Shown: piece after piece, positions 7,678 to 15,933 of the stretch
Layout of the letters: the number at the start of each line of letters is the position of its first letter
Position numbering within the stretch: position 1 is the stretch's first letter
Assembly (NCBI GenBank): GCA_945898215.1
Contig: CAMDHY010000004.1
Span: 1-46,330 of the forward strand
DNA length: 46,330 bases
Origin: Pseudoxanthobacter soli DSM 19599
GTDB lineage: Bacteria > Pseudomonadota > Alphaproteobacteria > Rhizobiales > Segnochrobactraceae
Direction of reading: 5' to 3'
Notes under the pieces: generated by a model
Told to the model about the DNA's origin: nothing
Seen by the model: only the letters and a program-made list of their open reading frames with translations
The model's database searches: none
Program-made: the position numbers and the translations under genes

Positions 7678-9145
7678 GCGGGCCGAGGACGGTGGATCGC
7701 ACCGCCGCGAAGTGGGCCGCCCAGGTCGGCGCCGGGTAGCCGGCGATGCGGGCGCACTGCGCGGCACGGCGCGCCGATCCGTCTCGCGCATAGTCCTCGA
7801 TCGCATCGAGCCAGGCCGGGCCGTCCAGAGGATCGAGGAGTTCGGCGAAGCCCTCGGCGATCTCCTCGTGAGCGGGGATGCGCGAGGCGATCACCGGCAC
7901 GCCGGCAGCGAGTGCCTCCGCCACCGGCATGCCGAAGCCCTCGACGAGCGAGGGCATCAACACCGCCCGCGCTCCCCCCATCACCACCGCCAGCGCCTCG
8001 TCGGAGAGCGACCCCGCCTCCAGCACGTGCGCCTTCGCCGCCGGCAGCCGCTCCAGGAGATCGACGACGCTCTCGATCTCCCAGCCGCGCCGGCCGACGA
8101 TGACGAGCTTCGGCGTCGCGGCGCCGTGACGCTCGGCCAGTCGACGCCAGAGATTGAGCAGCAAGAGGTGGTTCTTCCGCGCCTCGATCGTCGAGATCAC
8201 CGCGAAATAGGGCGGCGCCCCGGCCGCGAGGCGCACGGGCGCGCGCGGCTGGGCGTCGGGAATGCCGAGATGGGAGACGACGATCGGCGGCTCCCCGGCC
8301 GCGGGCCGGCGGCCGGCGGCCACGAGATGCGGCGCGAGCCGGTCGGCGGTGTCCTGCGAGTTCGTCAGGATGACGTCGGCGATTTCCGCCACCGTCGCGA
8401 TCCGGCGGGCGTGCTTGGCGTCGTCGCCGGGGCGCGCGTACTCGGGATAGTCGAGCGGGATCAGGTCGTGCACGAACACCACGGCCCGCACCGGCCCCGC
8501 CGCCTTGAGGCGCCGGAACGGCTCCGGGCGATGCAGGTTGTGGTGGGAGACGTGGACGTAGACGACGGCGCGTCCCGCCGCAGTCGCGGCGGCCATGACC
8601 GGCTCGAGCGCGCCGCGGGCGAACACCTGCACGGGATTCTGCAAGAGGCGCCCGAACGGCTCGATGGCGAACCGCACGACCGCCGGGGCCGCGTCGAAGG
8701 CGCCCGGCGCCGACGCCGCGCGATCGGCGGCGACGGCAGCGGGAGCGTCGATGCCGAGGAAGCGCGCCACCCGGGCGAGCCCGGCCTCGGTCTCGCGACG
8801 ATCGGCCCGGCCTTCCCACCGCCGACCGACCCAGTCGACGAGCGCCCTGCCCAGGCTGTCGGGAACGAGGCGCACGCGGGAGCCGGCCACGGCGACGAAG
8901 CGAAGCTCGATGTCCTCCTCGGCGATCAGCCAGCGGGCGTAGGCGAGTTCGACGCGATCGATGCCGGTCGGCGCGGTGCGGGCGATGCGCGCGATCAGCC
9001 GCGAGATGTCGAAGAGCACCAGCGGTGCGGCGGTCGGCTTGTCCACTCGGTTGTCCGCCACTTCTCCGGCCGGCCGGCCCGTCGCCACACGCACGGCGCC
9101 GGCCCCGCCCAGCGCCCGTGTCGCGCATCGGTCCGAGGGCGTCAA
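7658..9145 (-). CDS. Glycosyltransferase, GT4 family (GT-B fold)
   Basis: Transfers a sugar from an activated donor to a glycan or lipid acceptor. Up to 495 residues. The conserved region starts near residue 41 (PLVLFDISRLIARIARTAPTG). A donor-binding C-terminal domain carries YFAVISTIEARKNHLLLL, PKLVIVGRRGWE and VEGFGMPVAEALAAGVPVIAS, the GT4 E-x7-E loop. The VFVHDLIPLDYPEY segment is typical of rhamnosyl/mannosyltransferase-like GT4 proteins. The start is unsettled: the frame opens with TTG at 9145 without a good ribosome-binding site, and GTG codons at 9094, 9061 and 9046 are alternatives. It diverges from rfbC, which fits a role in surface-polysaccharide assembly, perhaps with a rhamnose residue. 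Confidence 0.85.
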   Translation of the reverse strand: MTPSDRCATRALGGAGAVRVATGRPAGEVADNRVDKPTAAPLVLFDISRLIARIARTAPTGIDRVELAYARWLIAEEDIELRFVAVAGSRVRLVPDSLGRALVDWVGRRWEGRADRRETEAGLARVARFLGIDAPAAVAADRAASAPGAFDAAPAVVRFAIEPFGRLLQNPVQVFARGALEPVMAAATAAGRAVVYVHVSHHNLHRPEPFRRLKAAGPVRAVVFVHDLIPLDYPEYARPGDDAKHARRIATVAEIADVILTNSQDTADRLAPHLVAAGRRPAAGEPPIVVSHLGIPDAQPRAPVRLAAGAPPYFAVISTIEARKNHLLLLNLWRRLAERHGAATPKLVIVGRRGWEIESVVDLLERLPAAKAHVLEAGSLSDEALAVVMGGARAVLMPSLVEGFGMPVAEALAAGVPVIASRIPAHEEIAEGFAELLDPLDGPAWLDAIEDYARDGSARRAAQCARIAGYPAPTWAAHFAAVRSTVLGPLSPPAR

Positions 9146-9212
9146 GCGAGCGGGGTTGACCCGAACCCACCGCTGATCGACAAAGCGCCGGCTCTCCGGC
9201 TGCGCCCACCGC

Positions 9213-9240
9213 TCATGCAGGTCGAATCATGCAGGTCGAA
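9213..9240. repeat. Perfect 14-bp tandem duplication over the rfbC start codon
   Basis: TCATGCAGGTCGAA occurs at 9213-9226 and again at 9227-9240 with no gap. Each copy contains an ATG. The second ATG (9229) starts rfbC. The first (9215) is in another frame and opens a 15-codon reading frame that ends at 9262, inside rfbC. The first copy also supplies a CAGG about eight bases before the rfbC start, which can act as its ribosome-binding site. Confidence 0.9.
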
Positions 9241-9798
9241 CGGCTGTCCATCCCCGACGTGATGGTGCTGACGCCGAAGCGCTTCGGTGATGCGCGCGGC
9301 TTCTTCCACGAGACGTGGAGCCGCCGCGTCTACGCCGACGCCGGCATCGACGTCGACTTCGTCCAGGACAACCACTCCTTGTCGCGGAGCGCCGGTGTCA
9401 TTCGCGGCCTGCACTTCCAGGTGGACCCGTCGCCGCAGGGCAAGCTCGTGCGCGTCGTGCGGGGCAGCATCCTCGACGTCGCGGTCGACCTCCGGCACGG
9501 CTCGCCGAGCTACGGATCGTTCGTCACGGCGGAGCTGTCGGCCGACAACGGCCGCCAGATGTGGGTGCCGGTCGGCTTCGCCCACGGCTTCTGCACGCTG
9601 GAGCCGGAGACCGAGGTGATCTACAAGGTCACCGGCTACTATGACGCCGCGGCGGACAAGGGTCTCGCCTTCGACGACCCCGACCTGGCGATCCCGTGGC
9701 CGGTGGCCTCTGCCGACGCCACCGTTTCCGACAAGGACCGCCATCATCCGCGTCTCGCCGAGCTGCCCGTCCACTTTCGTGCCGCTCCGCCAGCCTGA
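9229..9798 (+). CDS. rfbC: dTDP-4-dehydrorhamnose 3,5-epimerase
   Basis: Epimerises dTDP-4-keto-6-deoxyglucose to the L-rhamnose configuration, the third step of dTDP-L-rhamnose synthesis; cytoplasmic cupin. The 189-residue length matches RmlC. Motifs seen are FGDARGFFHETW (substrate loop), FVQDNHSLS, GVIRGLHFQ with the catalytic His62, VPVGFAHGFCTLE, and the active-site tyrosine in VIYKVTGYY (Tyr132). The other rhamnose genes (rfbA, B, D) are not in the window, so they must be elsewhere. The gene heads a rightward polysaccharide block, and its start codon lies in a 14-bp tandem duplication. Confidence 0.93.
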   Translation: MQVERLSIPDVMVLTPKRFGDARGFFHETWSRRVYADAGIDVDFVQDNHSLSRSAGVIRGLHFQVDPSPQGKLVRVVRGSILDVAVDLRHGSPSYGSFVTAELSADNGRQMWVPVGFAHGFCTLEPETEVIYKVTGYYDAAADKGLAFDDPDLAIPWPVASADATVSDKDRHHPRLAELPVHFRAAPPA

Positions 9799-9961
9799 CG
9801 GCGTGGTTGCGCCGGGACGGCGTTTGAATTATCCGCCGGGGATCGGCGCAAGCGTGAACCGCGCCGATGGTGCACCCTTGGACCGTGTCCGGGCGGTGGG
9901 CCCACGGCCGCCGCTCGTCGCGGATCCGTCGGGCGCTGTGTGACCTGGGTCTTGGGGCGAA

Positions 9962-12900
9962 ATGGACGGTGCACCGCAGTGGTCGATTTCGGCTCGCCTC
10001 GTCACCATGCGCGAGATCGAACAGACCGTCGACGGCTTCCGTGCCACCGGCCACGATCCGCGCATCATCTGTGACCTCGCCCAGCCGCAGCCACCCGGAT
10101 GGTACCTCGTCGAACTCGACATCGACGCGGAGGGCGACACGCTCTCGCGCGTCTTCATCGATCTCGGCAAGGGCTTCGGCGAACCGAGCGGGACGGTGCT
10201 GCGCACCGGCAGCGACGGCACCCGGCGCGCCGTGTTCCGCTCGCCCAAGCGCTTCCGCCGAATCCGCATAGATCCCTGCGAGGCGGCCGTCGGTTTTCGC
10301 ATCACCGACGTGCGCTTCGAGGCGATCGAGGCGATGAGCGCAGTGGGTCAGCGCCTGCGGCTCGATTCGGGCATGGAGATCCTCGCCGATCCGACGCGCC
10401 CGGTGACGACCCGCACGCTTTCGCCGCGCGTCGCCCGTGCCATCCGTCCCGTGCCGGGCGAGATCGTCGCCAGCCAGGAGTGCGAGTGGGAGGGCTCGGT
10501 ACTGCGCATGACCGGGCCGGCGCCGTTCGTCACCATCCGCCTCAGCCGGCCGATGCGACGGGGCTGGCACGGCATCGTGCTGCGTGCCGAGAACGACGCG
10601 GGCGCGGAGGTCACGCTCTCCTTCGGCTTCGTCGGCGGCGTCTATAACTGGACCCGGGTCAAGCTCGACCGCAGCCCGGACGGCCTGCACACCACCTGGG
10701 TCTACCTGCCGACCCGCGTCGTCCGCCTGCGCCTTTGGGCGAGCGGGGAGACCGAGGGCATGACGATCAACCGGCTGGAGACGACGCCGGCCGGCAAGCC
10801 CTGGGGAGCGGTGCACCGCCGCCGCACGCGCTCGGGCATCCTGATCGTCGACCAGCGCGCCCAGGAGGCAGCGCGGCAGCCACCCTGGGCGGTGCCGGCG
10901 AAGCTCGAGGAGAGCCACGACATCGAGCCGGTGGGCTCCGGTTTCCGGGCGCTGTCGCATCGCGCCTGGTTCCAGCTGCGCTTCGACACCCCATTGCTGC
11001 CGGGGTGGTACCGGGTCGAGGCGCGCATCCAGACCGATCCGATGGTGCGGCCGCGCGTGCGCTTCGACTTCGGCGACGGGCCGGAGGGACTGCCGATCCG
11101 CCTCGCGCGCGACCATCCGCCGATGTTCTCGGCCTTCTGCCGGGTGCCGCGGCCGCTGCAGTCGCTGCGCTTCGAGCCCTGCGACCACCCGACGGGCTTC
11201 GTCATCGACACCTTCGCCGTCCGCAAGATCCCGTTCTGGAAGGTAGCGCGCCGGGCGATCGGCTCGGCGATCAAGCATCTGCGCGCCGATCCCGTCCGCT
11301 TCCGCCGGTTCGTGCGCGACGCCGCGCTGTCGGTCGTGCAGCCGAAGCGGGTCGAGAACTTCTCCAGCGCCTCCAGCCTCTACTGGGCCTCGAGCAACCG
11401 CGACATCCGCTACAATCTCTGGCAGGCGAGCTTCGACTACGATGAGCACCGCCACCGCGCGGCCGTCATCGAGCGTGCCGGCGCGCTGGCGGCGCGGCCC
11501 CGTTTCACGCTGCTGATGCCGCTCTCGACCGGCCGCCTGCCGCTGGTAGAGGCCGCCATCGAGGCCGTCACCGAGCAGATCTGGCCCGACTGGGAGCTGT
11601 CGATCGCCCTCGATCGCGACATCGATCCCGAGGTTGCGTTGCTCTGCGACACCTGGAGCGCCCGCGATCGCCGCATCCTGGTGCGCCGGGTTCCCGCCGG
11701 CTCGGGCGTGTCGACGGCGGCAAACGCCGCCCTCGCCGCCGCCACCGGCACACACGTCGCGGTGATCGGCGAGACGGAGCGGCTCCGGCCGCATGCGCTG
11801 GCGGAGTTCGCCTTCGCGCTCGAGACCCGGCCGGACGCCGAGGTGATCTACGCCGACGAGGACACCCTCGACGAGGACGGGGGCCGCAGCGACCCGCATT
11901 TCAAGCCGGACTGGAGCGAGGACCTGTTCCGCTCTTGGAACTATATCGGCCGGCCGACGGTCCTGAAAGTGGCGACGGTACGGGCGGCGGGAGGCTTCCG
12001 CCGCGCGGTAGAGGCGGCGCAGGAATTCGACCTCCTGCTGCGCATCATGGAACGCATCGACCCGCACGCGATCGTCCACCTGCCGAAGGTGCTGTGCCAC
12101 CGCTACGCCGGCCTGCGACCGGAAACGCCGGGCTCGACGATGAGCGAGGCGTTCGGCGCCGGGCGCGCCGCGCTGGAGGACCATCTGCAGCGGGCCGGCA
12201 TCCAAGGCTCGGTCCTGGCGGTGCCGGAGTTCCCGTCCTACCGCGTCCGCCGGGCCGTCACGGCGCCGGCGCCGCTCGTCACCCTGATCGTGCCGACGCG
12301 TGACCGCCCAGACCTGCTGCGCCCGTTCCTGACGTCGCTGTTCGAGCTGACCGACTACCCGAACTTCCGCCTCGTGCTGATCGACAACGGCACCGTCGAC
12401 ACCGAGGCGCTGGCGCTGCTCTCGGCGGCGGCGGCACGCGACAACGTCACCGTGGTGCGCGACGAATCGCCGTTCAACTACTCGCGCCTCAACAACCGCG
12501 CCGTCGCCCTGGCGGAGAGCCCGCTGATCGGCCTCCTCAACAACGACATCAAGATCACCCACGCCGACTGGCTGACGGAGATGGTGAGCCACGCGCTCCG
12601 GCCGGACGTCGGCTGCGTTGGCGCCAAGCTGTTCTACCCCGACGGGCGCATCCAGCACGCCGGGGTCGGGCTCGGTATCAGCGGCGTCGCCGGCCACGTC
12701 CACCACCTGTTCCCGCGCGATTCGACGGGCTACTTTGGCCGGTTGTCGGTGGTGCACGACCTGTCGGCCGTCACCGGCGCGGTGATGGTGATGCGCAAGT
12801 CCGTCTACGAGGATGCCGGCGGCCTGGACGAGACCAACCTCACCGTGGCCTACAACGACATCGACCTCTGCCTGAAGATCCGCCAGCGGGGCTACCGCAT

Positions 12901-13096
12901 CCTGTGGACCCCGTTCGCCCGCCTGATCCACTACGAATCGGCCTCGCGGGGCCTCGACATGGCGCCGGAGAAGCGCACGCGCTACGAATTGGAGGTCGCC
13001 TACATGCGCGCCGCCTGGGGCGTGACGCTGATGAGCGATCCCTTCTACTCCTCGAATTTCGACCTCAACCGACCCGACTTCATGCCGGCGACGTGA
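9962..13096 (+). CDS. Large GT2 glycosyltransferase with N-terminal three-fold beta-repeat module
   Basis: A 1044-residue protein without signal peptide. Residues about 1-430 contain three related beta-rich repeats. Each has a GW motif after a Pro/Arg turn (PPGWY at Trp47, RRGWH at Trp202, LPGWY at Trp349) followed by a closing strand such as RRIRIDPCEAAVGF or QSLRFEPCDHPTGF. A first GT2 domain spans about 514-690 (FTLLMPLSTGR, VIYADEDTLDEDG). A second, better conserved GT2 domain spans about 771-1000 (LVTLIVPTRDRPDLL, LLNNDIKITHADWL, GAVMVMRKSVYEDAGGLDE, YNDIDLCLKIRQRGYRILW). Such tandem-GT2 proteins build O-antigen or exopolysaccharide backbones, often transferring rhamnose, which fits the adjacent rfbC. 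The beta-repeats may bind glycan; that is inference. Confidence 0.88.
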   Translation: MDGAPQWSISARLVTMREIEQTVDGFRATGHDPRIICDLAQPQPPGWYLVELDIDAEGDTLSRVFIDLGKGFGEPSGTVLRTGSDGTRRAVFRSPKRFRRIRIDPCEAAVGFRITDVRFEAIEAMSAVGQRLRLDSGMEILADPTRPVTTRTLSPRVARAIRPVPGEIVASQECEWEGSVLRMTGPAPFVTIRLSRPMRRGWHGIVLRAENDAGAEVTLSFGFVGGVYNWTRVKLDRSPDGLHTTWVYLPTRVVRLRLWASGETEGMTINRLETTPAGKPWGAVHRRRTRSGILIVDQRAQEAARQPPWAVPAKLEESHDIEPVGSGFRALSHRAWFQLRFDTPLLPGWYRVEARIQTDPMVRPRVRFDFGDGPEGLPIRLARDHPPMFSAFCRVPRPLQSLRFEPCDHPTGFVIDTFAVRKIPFWKVARRAIGSAIKHLRADPVRFRRFVRDAALSVVQPKRVENFSSASSLYWASSNRDIRYNLWQASFDYDEHRHRAAVIERAGALAARPRFTLLMPLSTGRLPLVEAAIEAVTEQIWPDWELSIALDRDIDPEVALLCDTWSARDRRILVRRVPAGSGVSTAANAALAAATGTHVAVIGETERLRPHALAEFAFALETRPDAEVIYADEDTLDEDGGRSDPHFKPDWSEDLFRSWNYIGRPTVLKVATVRAAGGFRRAVEAAQEFDLLLRIMERIDPHAIVHLPKVLCHRYAGLRPETPGSTMSEAFGAGRAALEDHLQRAGIQGSVLAVPEFPSYRVRRAVTAPAPLVTLIVPTRDRPDLLRPFLTSLFELTDYPNFRLVLIDNGTVDTEALALLSAAAARDNVTVVRDESPFNYSRLNNRAVALAESPLIGLLNNDIKITHADWLTEMVSHALRPDVGCVGAKLFYPDGRIQHAGVGLGISGVAGHVHHLFPRDSTGYFGRLSVVHDLSAVTGAVMVMRKSVYEDAGGLDETNLTVAYNDIDLCLKIRQRGYRILWTPFARLIHYESASRGLDMAPEKRTRYELEVAYMRAAWGVTLMSDPFYSSNFDLNRPDFMPAT

Positions 13097-13106
13097 GCGG
13101 CCCCGT

Positions 13107-13922
13107 ATGCTTCCCGTCCCCGGCCGCCGGATCGTTTTCCTCCACCTCTTCAAGTGTGGCGGCACCACCGTGATCGAGCGGCTGCGGTCGCGCCTCGGCG
13201 CGAGCACGGTCCTGCACGTCAAGGACGTCCACGCCCTCGATGCCGCCCTCGGGCGGGGCGAGGCGGCGCTCTCGGGTCGCCGCGCCGTCGTCGGGCACCT
13301 CAGCCTGCCGCTCCTCGAGGACCATTTCGCCGACTGGGCGTGGGTGACGGTGCTGCGCGACCCGGTCGACCGCATGCTGTCGCAGTATCACCACTTTCGT
13401 CGGGAAGCTGTGACGCTCGGGACGTCGGCCGAGGACGCAGACGGCGACCACAGCTTCCGCGTCCGCTTCTGCGCCGAGAACGACCTCCTGGCGTTCGCGA
13501 CGAGCGAGGACCCGCGGTTGACCGTCTACACGCGCAACTACATGACGCGGAAGCTCGCCGGCGTCACCCGCCGTCGCCGAGCGCAGCTCGGCGAGAAGGC
13601 GCGCCACGCCGCCATCGCCAACCTGCCGCGCTTCGCCGCCGTCGGAACCACCGACACCCTCGACGACGCATTCATGCCCGCGGTGGACGCCCTCGTCGGG
13701 CGCCGGGCGCGGCTCGTCGACCGGCTGCGCCCGCGCGCCAACGTCTCGACGGCGCGTCAGGGCCGCCGCCCGCCCCTGGACCAGGCCGCCCTCGACGCCA
13801 TCCTCGAGCACAACGCTTCCGACGTCGCTCTCTACGCGGCGGCGCGGTGGTTCGACCCCGCGGGGTTGTCCGCCTCCATCCGGTCGGACGCGGCCGACGC
13901 GGGCGCCGGTGAACCGTCATGA
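13107..13922 (+). CDS. Sulfotransferase family protein (PAPS-dependent, carbohydrate type)
   Basis: Predicted to transfer sulfate from PAPS to a carbohydrate. The 271-residue protein has the 5'-phosphosulfate loop FLHLFKCGGTT (Lys16, Gly18-Gly19-Thr20-Thr21) near its N-terminus. The 3'-phosphate-binding segment is VTVLRDPVDRMLSQY (Arg84, Ser92). Both are in the order expected for Golgi-type or Nod-factor-type carbohydrate sulfotransferases. No signal peptide is seen, so it would act in the cytoplasm before export. It starts 10 bases after the GT2 gene and its stop overlaps the start of the ABC permease (ATGA), so the three genes are almost certainly co-transcribed. The polymer made here may therefore be sulfated; the substrate is an inference. 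Confidence 0.82.
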   Translation: MLPVPGRRIVFLHLFKCGGTTVIERLRSRLGASTVLHVKDVHALDAALGRGEAALSGRRAVVGHLSLPLLEDHFADWAWVTVLRDPVDRMLSQYHHFRREAVTLGTSAEDADGDHSFRVRFCAENDLLAFATSEDPRLTVYTRNYMTRKLAGVTRRRRAQLGEKARHAAIANLPRFAAVGTTDTLDDAFMPAVDALVGRRARLVDRLRPRANVSTARQGRRPPLDQAALDAILEHNASDVALYAAARWFDPAGLSASIRSDAADAGAGEPS

Positions 13923-14782
13923 GCCTCGTCACGACCGCCCCACCGATCGAGACGACGACGGCGCCCGGACCGCTGGTCTTCCCCGGTTACCGCAGCAACG
14001 AGGGGATAGGCGCCGCCCTGGCGACGCAATTCCGCGTCATCTGGGCCCTGACCCTGCGCGACTTCCGCACCAAGATCCTCGGCCACAAGCTCGGCGCGTT
14101 CATGGCGCTCGCCGAGCCGTTCTTCTTCGTGCTGTCGGTCTCGTTCGCGGTTTCCTTCATCGACAAACAGGCGAAGATCGGCACCAGCTTCATTCTCTTC
14201 TTCGCCACCGGTGTCATCCCATTCAATTCCTATCGTCGCGTTGCCAAGGAAGTCCGTGCCTCCATCAAGCGCTACAAGAAGTGCCTGTACATTCCGATCG
14301 TGCGGCCGATCGACCCGTTCATCGCCGCGGCGATAATTCAGCTGCTTCTCTACATCGTGATCTACGCGATTTTCTTCCTCGGCTACTATCTCGTGAACGG
14401 ATACGGGCTGCCACACGACGTCGGCGCGACGTTCTTCCCGCTCATCATCTGCGCCATGCTCGGGCTCGGCAGCGGCCTCATCAATACCGCGATCAGCTCG
14501 TACTTCCCCCCGTGGGACAAGTTCTTCGCCATCCTGATGATGCCACTCTTCCTGATTTCCGGCGTGCTGCACCCGCTGCACACGTTCCCGAGTTATATCC
14601 AGGACATCCTCTACTGGAATCCGCTGGCTCACGCCGTGGTCGCCTCGCGCAACGGCTACTACGACATCTACGAGTACCCGTTCTACGATCCCTACTACTT
14701 CATCGGCTTCTCGGTGACGACGCTGTTCATCGGCCTGGTGGCGGAGCGCTTTGCGCGTCGGCGCATCCTGGAGACGTCGTGA
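13919..14782 (+). CDS. Polysaccharide ABC exporter permease (Wzm/KpsM type)
   Basis: A 287-residue membrane protein of the ABC-2 type. After a polar N-terminus of about 45 residues come six hydrophobic segments, including FMALAEPFFFVLSVSFAVSF, IIQLLLYIVIYAIFFLGYYL and FFAILMMPLFLISGVLHPL. The ISGVLHPLHTFPSYIQDILYWNPL region before the last helices is typical of KpsM/RkpT/CtrC-like capsule exporters. It would move a lipid-linked or free polysaccharide across the inner membrane. The start overlaps the sulfotransferase stop by four bases. The partner ATPase (KpsT/Wzt) that normally sits beside it is absent from the window. GC is lower than in flanking genes (30 of 60 bases at 14341-14400). Confidence 0.88.
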   Translation: MSLVTTAPPIETTTAPGPLVFPGYRSNEGIGAALATQFRVIWALTLRDFRTKILGHKLGAFMALAEPFFFVLSVSFAVSFIDKQAKIGTSFILFFATGVIPFNSYRRVAKEVRASIKRYKKCLYIPIVRPIDPFIAAAIIQLLLYIVIYAIFFLGYYLVNGYGLPHDVGATFFPLIICAMLGLGSGLINTAISSYFPPWDKFFAILMMPLFLISGVLHPLHTFPSYIQDILYWNPLAHAVVASRNGYYDIYEYPFYDPYYFIGFSVTTLFIGLVAERFARRRILETS

Positions 14783-14900
14783 CGGGCGCCGGCCGCGGTG
14801 GCAACGAAGTCTGCACCATGTCGGAAACTCCCACGGCTCCGGGCGCGTTGGTGGTCAGCACGGGCTTGCGGGGCGCGCCGACGTTTCGCTAGTGCTGACG

Positions 14901-14922
14901 GGTGCGAGGGGCTGATCGCACC
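14901..14922 (+). promoter_or_regulatory. Stem-loop in the galU leader
   Basis: GGTGCGA (14901-14907) pairs with TCGCACC (14916-14922), leaving an 8-base loop. It lies 26 bases before the galU GTG and upstream of the AGGGAGG ribosome-binding site. There is no U-run after it. It may be a weak terminator of the upstream operon, or it may have no role; only the pairing is seen. Confidence 0.35.
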
Positions 14923-14948
14923 AACGATGGCTGCAGGGAGGCTGGGGA

Positions 14949-15830
14949 GTGAGCAAGGCACCGATACGAAAGGCCGTGGTCCCGGTCGCGGGCCTCGGAA
15001 CGCGTTTCCTGCCGGCGACGAAGTCGATGCCGAAGGAGATGCTGACCGTCGTCGACCGTCCCGTCATCCAGTATGTCTTCGACGAGGCGCGGTCCGCCGG
15101 AATCGAGCACATCGTCTTCGTCACGGGCCGCAACAAGGCGGTCATCGAGGACCACTTCGACATCGCCTATGAGCTCGAGGAAACCCTGCGGGAACGCAAC
15201 AAGAAGGACGCTCTCGCCATTCTCGAAGCCGCCCGTCCGCTCGCCGGGCAGACGAGCTTCACCCGGCAGCAGGCGCCGCTCGGCCTCGGACACGCGGTCT
15301 GGTGCGCCCGCGAGATCATCGGTCGCGAGCCGTTCGCGCTGCTCCTGCCGGACGTGCTCATCAAGGCCGAGCGAGGCTGCCTGTCGCAGATGATGGACGT
15401 TTATGCCGAGCGTGGCGGCAACGTCATCGCCGTCGAGCCGGTCCCGGCGGACCAGACGCACCAGTACGGCGTCTGCAAGATCGCCCCGGGCGGTGACCGC
15501 GTCTATGACGTCACGGGCATGGTCGAGAAGCCGCCGCGCGGCACGGCCCCGTCGAACCTCATCATCACCGGCCGCTACCTGCTGCAGCCGGAAATCTTCG
15601 ACCTCCTGGAGACGCAGGAGGCCGGCGCCGGTGGGGAGATCCAACTCACCGACGCCATGCTCCAGCTGATGCGGACGCAGTCCCTGACCGCCCTGGAGTT
15701 CACCGGTCGCACTTACGACTGCGGCTCGAAGATCGGCTTCCTGATGGCCAACCTGGCCTATGCGGCGGAACACCCGGAACTCGGCAAGGAGTTCCGGGCG
15801 GCCGCCGGCGCGTACCTCGCCGCTCTCTGA
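14949..15830 (+). CDS. galU: UTP--glucose-1-phosphate uridylyltransferase
   Basis: Makes UDP-glucose from glucose-1-phosphate and UTP; cytoplasmic. The 293-residue product has the nucleotide-binding loop VVPVAGLGTRFLPATKSMPK (Gly15-Arg19, with lysines 25 and 29). It also has APLGLGHAVWCAREII, LLPDVLI with the metal-binding aspartate, and the C-terminal EFTGRTYDCGSKIGFL segment found in bacterial GalU. The start is GTG at 14949 with a strong AGGGAGG before it. UDP-glucose is the donor for the beta-glucan synthase encoded just downstream and a precursor for other surface sugars, so the placement is logical. Confidence 0.95.
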   Translation: MSKAPIRKAVVPVAGLGTRFLPATKSMPKEMLTVVDRPVIQYVFDEARSAGIEHIVFVTGRNKAVIEDHFDIAYELEETLRERNKKDALAILEAARPLAGQTSFTRQQAPLGLGHAVWCAREIIGREPFALLLPDVLIKAERGCLSQMMDVYAERGGNVIAVEPVPADQTHQYGVCKIAPGGDRVYDVTGMVEKPPRGTAPSNLIITGRYLLQPEIFDLLETQEAGAGGEIQLTDAMLQLMRTQSLTALEFTGRTYDCGSKIGFLMANLAYAAEHPELGKEFRAAAGAYLAAL

Positions 15831-15933
15831 CACGCAGACGGCGCGGTCGATGGACAGGCCGAGAGGCTTGCTCCATCCTTCGCTCCGCCGGACCGTCAAC
15901 CCTGCCGCCCCCTGCCTGCACCGGATTTCCCCC

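Noticed and set aside
9629-13375. A 1248-codon minus-strand frame opposite rfbC, the GT2 gene and the sulfotransferase
   Set aside because: Composition is typical of an antisense GC-rich frame, and it spans three well-supported genes on the other strand.
14818-14892. A 24-codon frame between the permease and galU
   Set aside because: No good ribosome-binding site and no recognisable feature; a chance frame is as likely.
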